This document shows, one piece after another, positions 26,438-35,329 of a DNA stretch of 64,000 nt. Every line of letters starts with the position of its first letter. Position 1 is the stretch's first letter. The translations under genes and the position numbers were made by a program. Source of the DNA: Alphaproteobacteria bacterium (GTDB lineage Bacteria > Pseudomonadota > Alphaproteobacteria > Rs-D84). The notes below the pieces were generated by a model, which saw nothing but the letters and a program-made list of their open reading frames with translations, was not told where the DNA came from and did not search any database. The DNA lies in NCBI GenBank assembly GCA_017403085.1, contig JAFQOQ010000025.1, positions 1 through 64,000 on the forward strand, read 5' to 3'.

Positions 26438-26631
26438 GACTGTGTCCCCCGCGATATCATGGTTTCTATTTGGCGCACAAGGGCACGTTGGCCCTCTAGG
26501 GTTCTTAGTTCTGCATCCGTGGCATTCGGCCCCAGTGTTCGCCCCACAGTTATTCGACGCAAATGCTGTAAAACCGCAATGCCAGATGCACCAGAAAATG
26601 TACGTGTGTAGTGGCGTTCTAAATCTGTCAT
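26434..26631 (-). CDS. Bbp19-like small phage protein
   Basis: The protein has 65 residues. The pattern FSGASGIAVLQHL...GPNATDAELRTLEGQRALVRQIETMI fits the Bbp19 family of podoviruses, which sits next to the portal gene. Its precise role is unknown. It overlaps the portal stop and the next start by 4 nt each. Confidence 0.65.
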   Translation of the reverse strand: MTDLERHYTRTFSGASGIAVLQHLRRITVGRTLGPNATDAELRTLEGQRALVRQIETMISRGTQS

Positions 26632-27869
26632 AGCGTATCACCCCCGGCAAGTGGCGTTGTGCCATTGGCAACCAGTTGAGTAATTGGCGCAACGTATTTT
26701 AATTCTGCGTCACTATTTAACTGGATGGGCGCGATGACGCCACGGCGTGATAGTATTTGCAGGCCACGATCGCACAGGGGTCGAATAAACTCGTGCAAAA
26801 TGCGTCCATATGTCGCACCCAAGACGCGCATCATATCGGCATTACGCGCCAAAATTTCTGTGGCCGTCATTTCTTTATCACTTAACAGCCCCAATCTGTC
26901 GGCAAGCAATGCGTGGCGGATGCGTTCGCGCAGGTCTTTTAATATAATCTGGGACACATCAAAGTCTGCGCCACTGGATAACGGTGTCAGACCAGATGAA
27001 CCAACCGCCTTGGGAATAATTGCACCAGGTGTCAAGTTAATGTTATTCAGGTTGATGACACCATCATCGTCGGCCTGCCAGATTCCAGATACGGCAATGG
27101 TTGCATTCTTTAATACCAATTCAACGACCTTGTTCGCGGTTTTTATATCCGGCAATGCGCGCATAACAGGACTGCGACCGTATGTTTCGCCACTGGCCAA
27201 AGACCACCGGAAAATAATGTACGGATTGGTTTCAAATGTGCCACGGGACACAATATTATTTTCAATATCACCACCAACATCCAGCCATGCGGTAAATTCT
27301 GTGTCGATTAAACTTTGTACCAATTTTAACGGCATATCCATGTCGTTCTTTATCGCGTCACGGATATTTGCAGGTGGCGTCCAGGTTGGAAAACGCGCCA
27401 AGACATCACGCGCGGGCATCGATGTTGTATGAAAAACTGCGTTTGGTAATATCGCAATATCCGACATGGGAATCGCAGTAAATGTAAATGCAGACGATGC
27501 ACCAATTGGCGTTTCTGCCATGAACAGGCACGCCGTACCCAATACAACTAAATCCAGATAACACTGATGTATTACTGTGTAAAAGTTTGAATCGTTCAGA
27601 TTGGCACGTAATGCAACAGTCGCGGCATCAACATCAGGCGACATGGGGCCTTCGGCAGATAGCGACACCCACAAAGATTCAGGTGGTGTCAATAATGTAT
27701 AAATCGATGCAGCCAAATTATCAACCGCATCTGATGCCGTGCCGTCAAATAATGTTGCATTGTCGTCATCGGCCAGTGGGATTGTATAGCGACGCGCATC
27801 GTCCCATCGATTTATCCATGGGCTGCGCATATCCAGGGCGCGTTTATACAAGTTTTGCAAATTTTGCAT
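26628..27869 (-). CDS. Podovirus portal (head-to-tail connector) protein
   Basis: The protein has 413 residues. The start LYKRALDMRSPWINRWDDARRYTIPLAD and the body match the T7 gp8-like connector family, which forms the dodecameric portal that binds terminase and the tail. It is shorter than T7 gp8 (about 536 residues). The ORF is intact. AAGGAGAAACAAC precedes the ATG. It lies downstream of the terminase nuclease half. Confidence 0.85.
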   Translation of the reverse strand: MQNLQNLYKRALDMRSPWINRWDDARRYTIPLADDDNATLFDGTASDAVDNLAASIYTLLTPPESLWVSLSAEGPMSPDVDAATVALRANLNDSNFYTVIHQCYLDLVVLGTACLFMAETPIGASSAFTFTAIPMSDIAILPNAVFHTTSMPARDVLARFPTWTPPANIRDAIKNDMDMPLKLVQSLIDTEFTAWLDVGGDIENNIVSRGTFETNPYIIFRWSLASGETYGRSPVMRALPDIKTANKVVELVLKNATIAVSGIWQADDDGVINLNNINLTPGAIIPKAVGSSGLTPLSSGADFDVSQIILKDLRERIRHALLADRLGLLSDKEMTATEILARNADMMRVLGATYGRILHEFIRPLCDRGLQILSRRGVIAPIQLNSDAELKYVAPITQLVANGTTPLAGGDTL

Positions 27870-27900
27870 GTTGTTTCTCCTTTGTTTTGGTTATGTGTTG

Positions 27901-28749
27901 TTAAATCTTGAAATTCGTATTCGCAGCAAACATTCGTGTTGTGGTGCCTGATGGGCGTATCGGGCTGGGCGTTTGCACAATTGCGCCCGCAAGCGCATCA
28001 ATACCGTCGTCATGTCCCGTCATGCCCAATGGCGAAAAGCCCAACATTTCAGATAACAGTGGCGTTTGCTGAATACGGGCGTGCGCATACATGCGACCAG
28101 TTGATAAAATCGGTTCGATAGCGTTAAGTATTCGTTCTGATTTGGATTTGTTGTTTGATATTCTTTGGATGTATATGTTCTGGCCATGCCGACATGCGGT
28201 ATTACGCAGAATATCTGGCAGGCCACCGCCGATACCATTTGTTTCAACCGAAATGCGCCGAATATCACGATTACGCATAAATTCCAGCACCATTTCGCAT
28301 TGACGTGACAATGGATATTCTTCTTCGTCTGGGACAGACAAATATAAAATATCATGCACAAATACATTGCGCGATGCATCGTCGCGATATAGTAAAACGC
28401 ATGTACTGTTATCGCGCCGTTTGCGCCCTGTTGATGGATCCCAATATAATACCATACCGGTAATTTGATGCGTCCCAATTCGGGCAGTACGAACATCAAA
28501 TTCTGAATCGTAAAAATGTATGCCACCAGGATCCAAACGCGCCTTGTCCGGTGAAACAAATTCCAGCATCATTTGGGCGGAAAAATGTCGTGGTCCGACG
28601 GTCAATCGCATTTGTTCAATCTTTTCCAGTGGAAATAATTGGGGCCAAATGGGGACACCATCGGCCGAAACAATTGGAATTCTTAGTGTTTTATAGCCGG
28701 TCAAAAAAGGCGTTGAAAAACCAATTTTTTTATATACTATATCAGACAT
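27901..28749 (-). CDS. Terminase large subunit, nuclease half (split gene)
   Basis: The protein has 282 residues if it starts at 28749 (MSDIVYKKIGFSTPF). The sequence picks up exactly where the ATPase half at 32068 stops: GYKTLRIPI..PIWPQLFPLEKIEQMRLTVGPRHFSAQMML is the usual linker after GTPHTxDTIY. The RNase-H-like nuclease acidic residues are in place: YWDPS, VETNG and GHDDGIDALAGA. The start codon shares the palindrome CATG with the divergent dnaB start, and its ribosome-binding site (GGGAG, 8 nt upstream) lies inside dnaB. The two halves total about 483 residues, a normal terminase length, so nothing appears lost. It probably works by assembling with the other half. Confidence 0.85.
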   Translation of the reverse strand: MSDIVYKKIGFSTPFLTGYKTLRIPIVSADGVPIWPQLFPLEKIEQMRLTVGPRHFSAQMMLEFVSPDKARLDPGGIHFYDSEFDVRTARIGTHQITGMVLYWDPSTGRKRRDNSTCVLLYRDDASRNVFVHDILYLSVPDEEEYPLSRQCEMVLEFMRNRDIRRISVETNGIGGGLPDILRNTACRHGQNIYIQRISNNKSKSERILNAIEPILSTGRMYAHARIQQTPLLSEMLGFSPLGMTGHDDGIDALAGAIVQTPSPIRPSGTTTRMFAANTNFKI

Positions 28750-30316
28750 GGACTTTACTCCCAAAACTTTACCGACAAATTTAGAGGCCGAACAAGCCGT
28801 TCTGGCGGCGGTACTGATGAACAACCGCGCATTGGAACGCGTGTCTGAATTCTTAAATTCGGAACATTTTTCACATCCTGCACACAAGGAAATCTATAAA
28901 TTGGCCGAACGTCAATTTGCGGCCGGTATTCCGTTCGATATCATTACCGCCAAGAATTATTTGGATCAACAAGGAACACTGGAATCTGTTGGCGGGGTCG
29001 ATTATCTGACCAAATTGTCCAGTGCGGGCGCAACAGTTGTTAATGTTGAACAATACGGACGTATCGTATATGAAAATGCGCTACGTCGCGATTTGATTTC
29101 ATTGGGGCAATCCATTGTCGATAAAGCTTTTGTCGAAGATCTGGACAACCCAGTGGCGCGTCAAATCGAATTGGCCGAACAAGAATTGTTTAATATGGCC
29201 ACCGCAGGTTCGTCCGAACGTGAAGTGACCGCAATTTCAACCGCATTGCAAAACGCATTGGCCGAGGCAGAAATCGCATACAAGGCAGATGGACAGTTGT
29301 CGGGTCTGACCACGGGGTTGAACGCACTAGACAAATCAATCAGCGGTCTGCACCATTCTGACCTGATTATTATCGCAGGTCGTCCGGCGATGGGAAAAAC
29401 CACACTGGCCATGAATATTGCTTTTAATGCGGCAAATGCAATTGCATATGGGCGCGCAAATAAAAACTATAAGGGCGCAGTTGTGTTTTTCAGTCTTGAA
29501 ATGTCAGCATCACAATTGGCGGCACGTGTATTGTCGTCACAATCCAAGGTGCCCGCATCGGCAATGCGCGAAGGAACACTGACCGACGAAGATTTCTTGA
29601 AAATGTCACAGTATTCTGCCGCGATCGGCAAGGTACCATTGTTTATTGATGACACGCCCGGGATGTCTGTGCCAATGATGCGAACGCGCGCACGACGGCT
29701 GGCACGCAAACATGATGGAATTGCACTGATTGTGATTGACTATCTGCAACTGATGACCGCCCCAGGTGGCAAACGTAGTGATAACCGCGTACAGGAAATT
29801 TCTGAAATTACAAGAGGCCTGAAAATGCTGGCCAAGGAATTAGATGTGCCGGTTATTGCACTGTCGCAGTTGTCACGTAGTGTTGAAGCGCGCGATGATA
29901 AACGACCACAATTGGCAGACCTGCGTGAATCTGGTTCTATTGAACAAGACGCGGACATTGTTATGTTTACGTATCGCGAAGAATATTATCTGCAAAACCG
30001 CGACCCGTCGGAAAGATTGTCAAACACAACCAATAATTCCATGGTCGAAAGTTGGCAAAAACGTCTGGAACGCGCACGTGGCAAGGCAGATATTATCATC
30101 GGAAAAAACCGTCATGGACGTCCAGAAACTGTTCGCACGGCGTTCTTTGGCGATTATAGTTTGTTCGATAATCTGGATGAATTTGAAGCACGTGGCGCAA
30201 ATAATGAATTTGCACAACCTGCCCCAACGGTGTCCGCCAGCAGTCTGGGACCAGATGCAGAATATGAACCAACACCAATTGACGCAGACGCAATCCCTGA
30301 CGATATGCCACTGTAA
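28748..30316 (+). CDS. dnaB: Replicative DNA helicase DnaB
   Basis: The protein has 522 residues. It unwinds DNA at the replication fork. It has the N-terminal domain LEAEQAVLAAVLMNNRALE, Walker A GRPAMGKTT, Walker B LIVIDYLQLM, then a QLSRSVEARDDKRPQLADLRESGSIEQDAD block and IIGKNRHGRPETVRTAFF. It looks like the housekeeping enzyme, not a phage primase-helicase. It lies between the two halves of the phage terminase on the opposite strand. A TTGAAA-N16-TACTAT promoter ends 7 nt before ATG, so the mRNA may be leaderless. Confidence 0.95.
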   Translation: MDFTPKTLPTNLEAEQAVLAAVLMNNRALERVSEFLNSEHFSHPAHKEIYKLAERQFAAGIPFDIITAKNYLDQQGTLESVGGVDYLTKLSSAGATVVNVEQYGRIVYENALRRDLISLGQSIVDKAFVEDLDNPVARQIELAEQELFNMATAGSSEREVTAISTALQNALAEAEIAYKADGQLSGLTTGLNALDKSISGLHHSDLIIIAGRPAMGKTTLAMNIAFNAANAIAYGRANKNYKGAVVFFSLEMSASQLAARVLSSQSKVPASAMREGTLTDEDFLKMSQYSAAIGKVPLFIDDTPGMSVPMMRTRARRLARKHDGIALIVIDYLQLMTAPGGKRSDNRVQEISEITRGLKMLAKELDVPVIALSQLSRSVEARDDKRPQLADLRESGSIEQDADIVMFTYREEYYLQNRDPSERLSNTTNNSMVESWQKRLERARGKADIIIGKNRHGRPETVRTAFFGDYSLFDNLDEFEARGANNEFAQPAPTVSASSLGPDAEYEPTPIDADAIPDDMPL

Positions 30317-30343
30317 TTATTTTGCTTGCTAAGTCTTTTAAAA

Positions 30344-30362
30344 TTGACTATTATTTTGTCAA
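30344..30362 (+). promoter_or_regulatory. Inverted repeat before the double-HTH regulator
   Basis: TTGAC-N9-GTCAA lies 23 nt upstream of the regulator start and just before its AAGGAGA site. This is a plausible operator for autoregulation. Confidence 0.5.
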
Positions 30363-30384
30363 GAAATCTTAAGGAGACTTGCAC

Positions 30385-31392
30385 ATGGCCCAAGAAGAAA
30401 TCATCTTTCCTAATAATATCAGAAATATTCGTTTGGCAAACGGCATGAAAATGACCGAACTGGCACGTCAGGCAGGACTTAGTTTGTCCGCAGTGTCCAA
30501 AATTGAAAAAGGTGTGCGACGCCTGAATCAGAAACAATTGCTGAATATCTGTAATATCTTGGGTTGCAAATTGTCTGATATTTTCATCAAGGAATCTGAT
30601 GAAGTGGCAGACCAATGGCAAAGCGAAATTAAACGACGCCTGACCGATAATGAAAATAGCGGACTGAAAATATTCGGCAGTGGGTTACGCAAAATTCGCC
30701 AAAAATCTGGCAAAACAATCGCACAGGCCGCAAAAGACGCTGGGATGACACTGTCTGTGTATCACAAGATAGAAGTTGGCCAACGTGAAATCTATGTAAA
30801 TGAAATCGAACCGTTGGCACAATCTTTCGCAATGAGCGCGGAAAAACTGTTCGACGAAGTGGCAGAACTGTATAAATCTGGCGCATTAACCAAACAGATT
30901 AACAAGGTTAAAGAACGTGTAAAATCTGTGTTGGTACCCGGGAATCCTTTGTCGGGCATCGACATGCACGGCAGTTTATATGGCGCAAAATTGTATGATA
31001 GCGCACGAAAAAAACTGGTTCCTGTGTTCGGAAATCCTGCGGGCAAGGCAATCGCGTTCAAAAAATCTGATAAAACCATGATTGTGTCCCCACTGTCATT
31101 AGAAGGACGTCAGGGTATATATGCCGTTATTCCAAACGCAAAGCGTTTGGGTGGAATTATCCCAGAAAAATCATACGTGTTGGCAGATGCAATGACGCCT
31201 GCACAAGTCGGTGATATGGCCGTGTGTATTGATACAGACTTTGATTCATTGGACGAAGAAACGTCTGCGGTGGCACATGTTGTTAGTGTTAAACAGGATT
31301 CCAAAGGCAAAGTATATGGTCATGTGTGCGCCCCAGATGAAAAAATTTCCGGGAAAACAATGCACAAGGTTATCATGATTATTACAGAATAA
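30385..31392 (+). CDS. Transcription regulator with two XRE HTH domains
   Basis: The protein has 335 residues. HTH 1 (about 8-65) contains MTELARQAGLSLSAVSKIEKG and HTH 2 (about 98-155) contains KTIAQAAKDAGMTLSVYHKIEVG. A C-terminal part (about 190-335) has strands and an S24/LexA-like look but no clear Ser-Lys dyad that I can verify. ATG at 30385 is chosen for AAGGAGA. It sits between the two terminase halves, so it may control the virion cluster, the next gene, or itself. Confidence 0.75.
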   Translation: MAQEEIIFPNNIRNIRLANGMKMTELARQAGLSLSAVSKIEKGVRRLNQKQLLNICNILGCKLSDIFIKESDEVADQWQSEIKRRLTDNENSGLKIFGSGLRKIRQKSGKTIAQAAKDAGMTLSVYHKIEVGQREIYVNEIEPLAQSFAMSAEKLFDEVAELYKSGALTKQINKVKERVKSVLVPGNPLSGIDMHGSLYGAKLYDSARKKLVPVFGNPAGKAIAFKKSDKTMIVSPLSLEGRQGIYAVIPNAKRLGGIIPEKSYVLADAMTPAQVGDMAVCIDTDFDSLDEETSAVAHVVSVKQDSKGKVYGHVCAPDEKISGKTMHKVIMIITE

Positions 31393-31420
31393 ATCACGCG
31401 CCACCAAGGAGAGAGAGCAT

Positions 31421-32071
31421 ATGAAAGCAAAAGCCATCGCAACAGCACAAAGATTGTTAAATCTGTACCGCCAAGAACATGTTATTGTCGGTGGGTGGGG
31501 TGCTGTTAATCGGGTATTTGCAGCCGAGGCCACAGATGATGTAATCGCAGAATTAGAATTGTTGCCAACAGGAAAAATGTTGGCGCAACATATTGAAAAT
31601 CTGCGCAGCGGAAAAACACCGATGGATTCAATCGATTCTGACTTGCTGCCATATGGTGGCATGATGGGCGAAGCAATTGCGTCTGTAAAATTGACCCAGG
31701 CACAAATGCAGGAACTGGAAAACGGAATTGAGCATTTTGTTCCCGATCAGACCGGATTAGATGCAATTCAGAATATGTCCGTCGTTCAACAGTTTGGTGA
31801 TGAATGGCCTGTTGCAATTCGTGCCGCGTTGGCTGCGAAACCCGCGTTGCAGGCAAAATGGACGCTGGTTATGCAGACATACAATGCGTATCGCCTGTGG
31901 AATCAAGCAAATAATATTTTAAGCCAGCCATTATCCGAACGTATGCGTGCCGAGGTTCAGGCAGACATGCCAGAATACGAAACATATCTGCCAATGTTCG
32001 GGGATGCGGGCAACGAATTATTGGGTAAATTACGCAATTTTATCAGCAGTATGAAAAATGAAGTGGCCTAG
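31421..32071 (+). CDS. Unrecognised helical protein between the terminase halves
   Basis: The protein has 216 residues, acidic and mostly helical, without TM helices or a signal peptide. No known motif is visible. AAGGAGAGAG precedes the ATG and it lies 28 nt after the double-HTH gene, so they form an operon. Its stop overlaps the stop of the terminase ATPase half by 4 nt (convergent), which places the right-hand edge of the inserted block exactly here. Confidence 0.7.
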   Translation: MKAKAIATAQRLLNLYRQEHVIVGGWGAVNRVFAAEATDDVIAELELLPTGKMLAQHIENLRSGKTPMDSIDSDLLPYGGMMGEAIASVKLTQAQMQELENGIEHFVPDQTGLDAIQNMSVVQQFGDEWPVAIRAALAAKPALQAKWTLVMQTYNAYRLWNQANNILSQPLSERMRAEVQADMPEYETYLPMFGDAGNELLGKLRNFISSMKNEVA

Positions 32072-32673
32072 TCTTCGTCACATGTGCGGTATATGGTGTC
32101 GTTCGTGTGCGGCGTGCCGATGTAAATCATTGTTCCGTTGGGCGATAGTATAAAATCCAATTCGCGCAAACGTTCGCGCAGGTTTTCTCGCTTTTGAGCA
32201 GTGTTTGATGTATTTGGCACTTCTACGTCATCGCATATAATTAAATCTGCACGCATGCCGGTTATGTTGCCATGTACCCCCTGGCAGATTACAGATGGTT
32301 CGCGAATTCCGATTGGACGATTTACTGTTATGTGCCCTGTTGCCCACTCTTTTTTGACGCGCGGTATTAAATCGGTACAGCGTGGATGATTTTCCAAAAT
32401 ATGACGTATGTGCGATACCATACGACTGGCAAGACCATTTTCTGCAGACAATATCAAAATACGTGTTTCTGGGTGCAGATACAAAACACAGGCCGCAAAC
32501 ACGCCAACCACCGTTGATTTACCAGAATGACGAAACGCCATCAGCAATCCACGATGGGGCGCATTTGTCCAAACATCATACAGAAATGACATTATTTGAC
32601 GATGGTGTGCAGGTGTTTCAAAGCCAAGAATCTGATTCCATTCGTCTAAAAATTTATAAAAGTCCGTAATCAT
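32068..32673 (-). CDS. Terminase large subunit, ATPase half (split gene)
   Basis: The protein has 201 residues from ATG 32673. It powers DNA packaging. It carries Walker A AFRHSGKSTVVG, Walker B ADLIICDDVEV and coupling motif MIYIGTPHTND, and then ends DTIYRTCDED at a TAG. In related T7-like terminases the chain continues directly into the linker and nuclease, which here is a separate gene at 27901-28749. The start overlaps the tail-fibre gene by 20 nt. Both halves are free of internal stops, which argues for maintained function. Confidence 0.87.
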   Translation of the reverse strand: MITDFYKFLDEWNQILGFETPAHHRQIMSFLYDVWTNAPHRGLLMAFRHSGKSTVVGVFAACVLYLHPETRILILSAENGLASRMVSHIRHILENHPRCTDLIPRVKKEWATGHITVNRPIGIREPSVICQGVHGNITGMRADLIICDDVEVPNTSNTAQKRENLRERLRELDFILSPNGTMIYIGTPHTNDTIYRTCDED

Positions 32674-33202
32674 CACTGTCTTCGTTTGGTGCGGGTTCGG
32701 TAATGCTGCCGTAATCATTGATTAAGTATGGGCGCGCATTTTCTAAAACAGAAACCAGATTTCGATACAGCCCCAACACCGCCCCGCCCGACAATTTGTC
32801 TTCGATGACAGAATGCGTGTAATCAATCAAAGATTTTATATTGTCGTGCGTGTTCGCCCATTCTGTGACATCCAGATTAATTGTTTGTACGTCTTGTAAT
32901 GCCGCCAGCAAAAAGTTAAAATCCAGGTTTAAATGTTCTGGATCAATTTGGCCGGTGGGCTGGTAATCAATCGTGCGCGACAGGGATACCTGTCGAAAAA
33001 TATCTATCTGGGTGTTGGCCGATGGCGCAACCTCAAACACCACATTGCCACCGGAAAAATCTTCGTTTGGCATAACGGTATATGCAGGTAAATCAGACAA
33101 GGATTCATTCAGCGCAACACGTATATCTGCGGTTTGAAAAAATGGAAATGCGAATGCGAATTCAGTTGTCGTACCATCCGCAACGTAAGATATTTTGTAC
33201 AT
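32654..33202 (-). CDS. Tail-fibre N-terminal anchor (T7 gp17-like), no distal domain
   Basis: The protein has 182 residues. The start YKISYVADGTTTEFAFAFPFFQTADIRVAL and the region SLSRTIDYQPTGQIDPEHLNLDFNFLLAALQ match the T7 tail-fibre anchor domain that binds the tail tube. The receptor-binding C-terminal part found in phage fibres is absent; the protein ends in an acidic tail. It may be an adaptor for a separately encoded fibre, or a degenerate fibre. Confidence 0.8.
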   Translation of the reverse strand: MYKISYVADGTTTEFAFAFPFFQTADIRVALNESLSDLPAYTVMPNEDFSGGNVVFEVAPSANTQIDIFRQVSLSRTIDYQPTGQIDPEHLNLDFNFLLAALQDVQTINLDVTEWANTHDNIKSLIDYTHSVIEDKLSGGAVLGLYRNLVSVLENARPYLINDYGSITEPAPNEDSDDYGLL

Positions 33203-33229
33203 CTTATGTCCCCTATGTTTTTATTAAAA

Positions 33230-33577
33230 CTAGCCAACAATATCTTCAAAGCGTGACAGCCAATTTTTTAATAAGTTCGGTTTGGTCGCCTTTGCTTTTT
33301 TTAACTTTTCTAGGTTTGCTTTGCGCTTTGATTCATATGGTTGTTCTGTTTCTGATTTTATGCGCTTTAACACGGCGCCTTCGGTCATGCTGCGCCCCGT
33401 CATGCCAGACGCACCATATTTAGCACGCTGGGCCGCCAAAGCTTTTTTAACCAGGTTATTTTTTTCAGCATCATCAGCAGCCATTTGTGCCAAAATTTCT
33501 TTGCGCTGCGATTTAGCCGCTTTCTTTGCATCTTTGTAATCTAATAATTCCGTGACGTCGGATACGATTTGTCCCAT
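33230..33577 (-). CDS. Small internal-virion-like protein (gp14-type)
   Basis: The protein has 115 residues. It is lysine and alanine rich and helical, with AAQRAKYGASGMTGRSMTEGAVLKRI, a pattern found in small virion proteins that follow the nozzle gene in T7-like phages. The large internal core proteins (T7 gp15, gp16) are absent from the cluster. Confidence 0.55.
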   Translation of the reverse strand: MGQIVSDVTELLDYKDAKKAAKSQRKEILAQMAADDAEKNNLVKKALAAQRAKYGASGMTGRSMTEGAVLKRIKSETEQPYESKRKANLEKLKKAKATKPNLLKNWLSRFEDIVG

Positions 33578-33601
33578 GTAAATCTCCCTTGGGTTGTAAT
33601 G

Positions 33602-35317
33602 TTAAACAGAGTACCAGCCGTGCATAGTGACGGATAATACGGTTAATGGATATGTATCAGCGCCGTGTATCGTCCATGGCGCATTTATGCAATCGCGAAT
33701 TGTACCCAACTGAGACAGTGATACATCACCACAATAGCCACTGTGTCTGTCGTTATAGATATCATTCGGTAATGTAATGCGCGAACCGTTAATTGATATG
33801 GATTTGGTATTCCAAACGCGTGCAGATATCTTGCGCAATTTTAATCTGTGCGGATTGTGTCCTGATGCACGAAACGGTATGGCAGATGCGCGAAATGCAA
33901 AATTATATTTTCCAGCGTCTTGCATTGCGGTGGCGTCAAATCGTTCCAGACATGCCATACCATCACGCGACACAACAACATACGTCACACCATCAATCGA
34001 TGCGACAGATACAAAATTACCGTGCGTTTGGTACATCCCCCACGCAGATATCCCCAGTGCAGAATTCTGATTTAGCACTGCCATTTTGCCATCAGAACGC
34101 ACAACAAATAACTGATGCGTGGCGGCGTTATATGACAAATCTGTTGGCGATGTAATTAAGTGTTTTGCAAATGCGCACAAGTCGTTCGCGTTATAGTTTT
34201 CGTTTAGTTCATCCAGGCTTAATTCACGAATATCACGACCGCCTGATGACATGAATACGGTTGCGCCTTCTATCTTTTGTGGTGGTAAATAGCGCCCCAT
34301 AAACGAGCCAACCGATGTATGCTGTTTAATATCAACCGATGACGGTGTTAATGGCTTGTTAGATATCGCCCATTCGCCCACAGACGTTAATATCTGCAAA
34401 TTATCACTGCTGACGACGGTACAAATTTGCTGGCGTTGCTGGGATAACAAGGTTATAAATATCGCTTCGTCATCCAGACCAGTGCCAACATCAAAATTAT
34501 TATGTTGGCCAACCTTGGATAGCCATACGCCACCGGGCCAATCGCGCGACCCGCCAAAAACCAATCTATCCTGGTGAAATGTTATACTGCATGGCCAGCC
34601 ACGACGCGTACTAAATACAGATTCGCGCCAATCAGATATTGGGGCCGTTGGTAAAGTATATGCACCATTTGTATAGGCAACGACCTGGGTTGGACTGGTG
34701 TATTCGGTAATAACCCACTGTTTGTCCAACAAATACAAACGGCCATTAACATTATCTGGGGTCCAGAAATCTTGATTGGTTGTAAATGTCGCGAAATTAT
34801 TTCCAGCACTGTTGGATGTCACAGTTATTTTGATATCTGACGCGTCATCAAATTTCATAAACGGAATATTTAACGTCATATCTGCATCGTTGCGCGAAAA
34901 AGAAAACTGCAATAAATCAAAGCCATTGGCCCCAAGGCGCAACGTATATGGCGGAAAATCAGGATGAACAAATATCATCGTGCCAAAACGCTGGGCATAT
35001 TGCAGATGCGATAGTGCATCATAATCCCATGGCGACTGTAACATTTGATACAGCGCATCGTTGTGAAAGATATAAATATACCCATCCATCAACGCCAAGA
35101 TATAGTCTTGTGATTCTGCAACCGAAAACGGTATCAGGCGTGCCGCAGACGGCAAATCTGATACATGTATCAGACCGGCACGACGCGACAAGCCACCACC
35201 AGATAATACGTCCATATTTTCTAGTTTTGATAAACCGTTGATATCATCACGTGAATAAAATTCAGGTGCAACTTCGCCATTGGCAAACGATGTTTGCGTT
35301 TTTATAAAATCTGCCAT
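33602..35317 (-). CDS. Tail tubular protein B (T7 gp12-like nozzle)
   Basis: The protein has 571 residues. It starts with FIKTQTSFANGEVAPEFYSRDDINGLSKLENMDVLSGGGLSRRAGL, the standard opening of gp12-like nozzle proteins. It closes the short tail. It is shorter than T7 gp12 (about 790). The ORF is intact. Confidence 0.85.
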   Translation of the reverse strand: MADFIKTQTSFANGEVAPEFYSRDDINGLSKLENMDVLSGGGLSRRAGLIHVSDLPSAARLIPFSVAESQDYILALMDGYIYIFHNDALYQMLQSPWDYDALSHLQYAQRFGTMIFVHPDFPPYTLRLGANGFDLLQFSFSRNDADMTLNIPFMKFDDASDIKITVTSNSAGNNFATFTTNQDFWTPDNVNGRLYLLDKQWVITEYTSPTQVVAYTNGAYTLPTAPISDWRESVFSTRRGWPCSITFHQDRLVFGGSRDWPGGVWLSKVGQHNNFDVGTGLDDEAIFITLLSQQRQQICTVVSSDNLQILTSVGEWAISNKPLTPSSVDIKQHTSVGSFMGRYLPPQKIEGATVFMSSGGRDIRELSLDELNENYNANDLCAFAKHLITSPTDLSYNAATHQLFVVRSDGKMAVLNQNSALGISAWGMYQTHGNFVSVASIDGVTYVVVSRDGMACLERFDATAMQDAGKYNFAFRASAIPFRASGHNPHRLKLRKISARVWNTKSISINGSRITLPNDIYNDRHSGYCGDVSLSQLGTIRDCINAPWTIHGADTYPLTVLSVTMHGWYSV

Positions 35318-35329
35318 AATTGCCCCCTG

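Noticed and set aside
28748-30316. DnaB as a phage-encoded helicase
   Set aside because: Full length, housekeeping motifs and composition fit the chromosomal gene; no phage primase or polymerase accompanies it.
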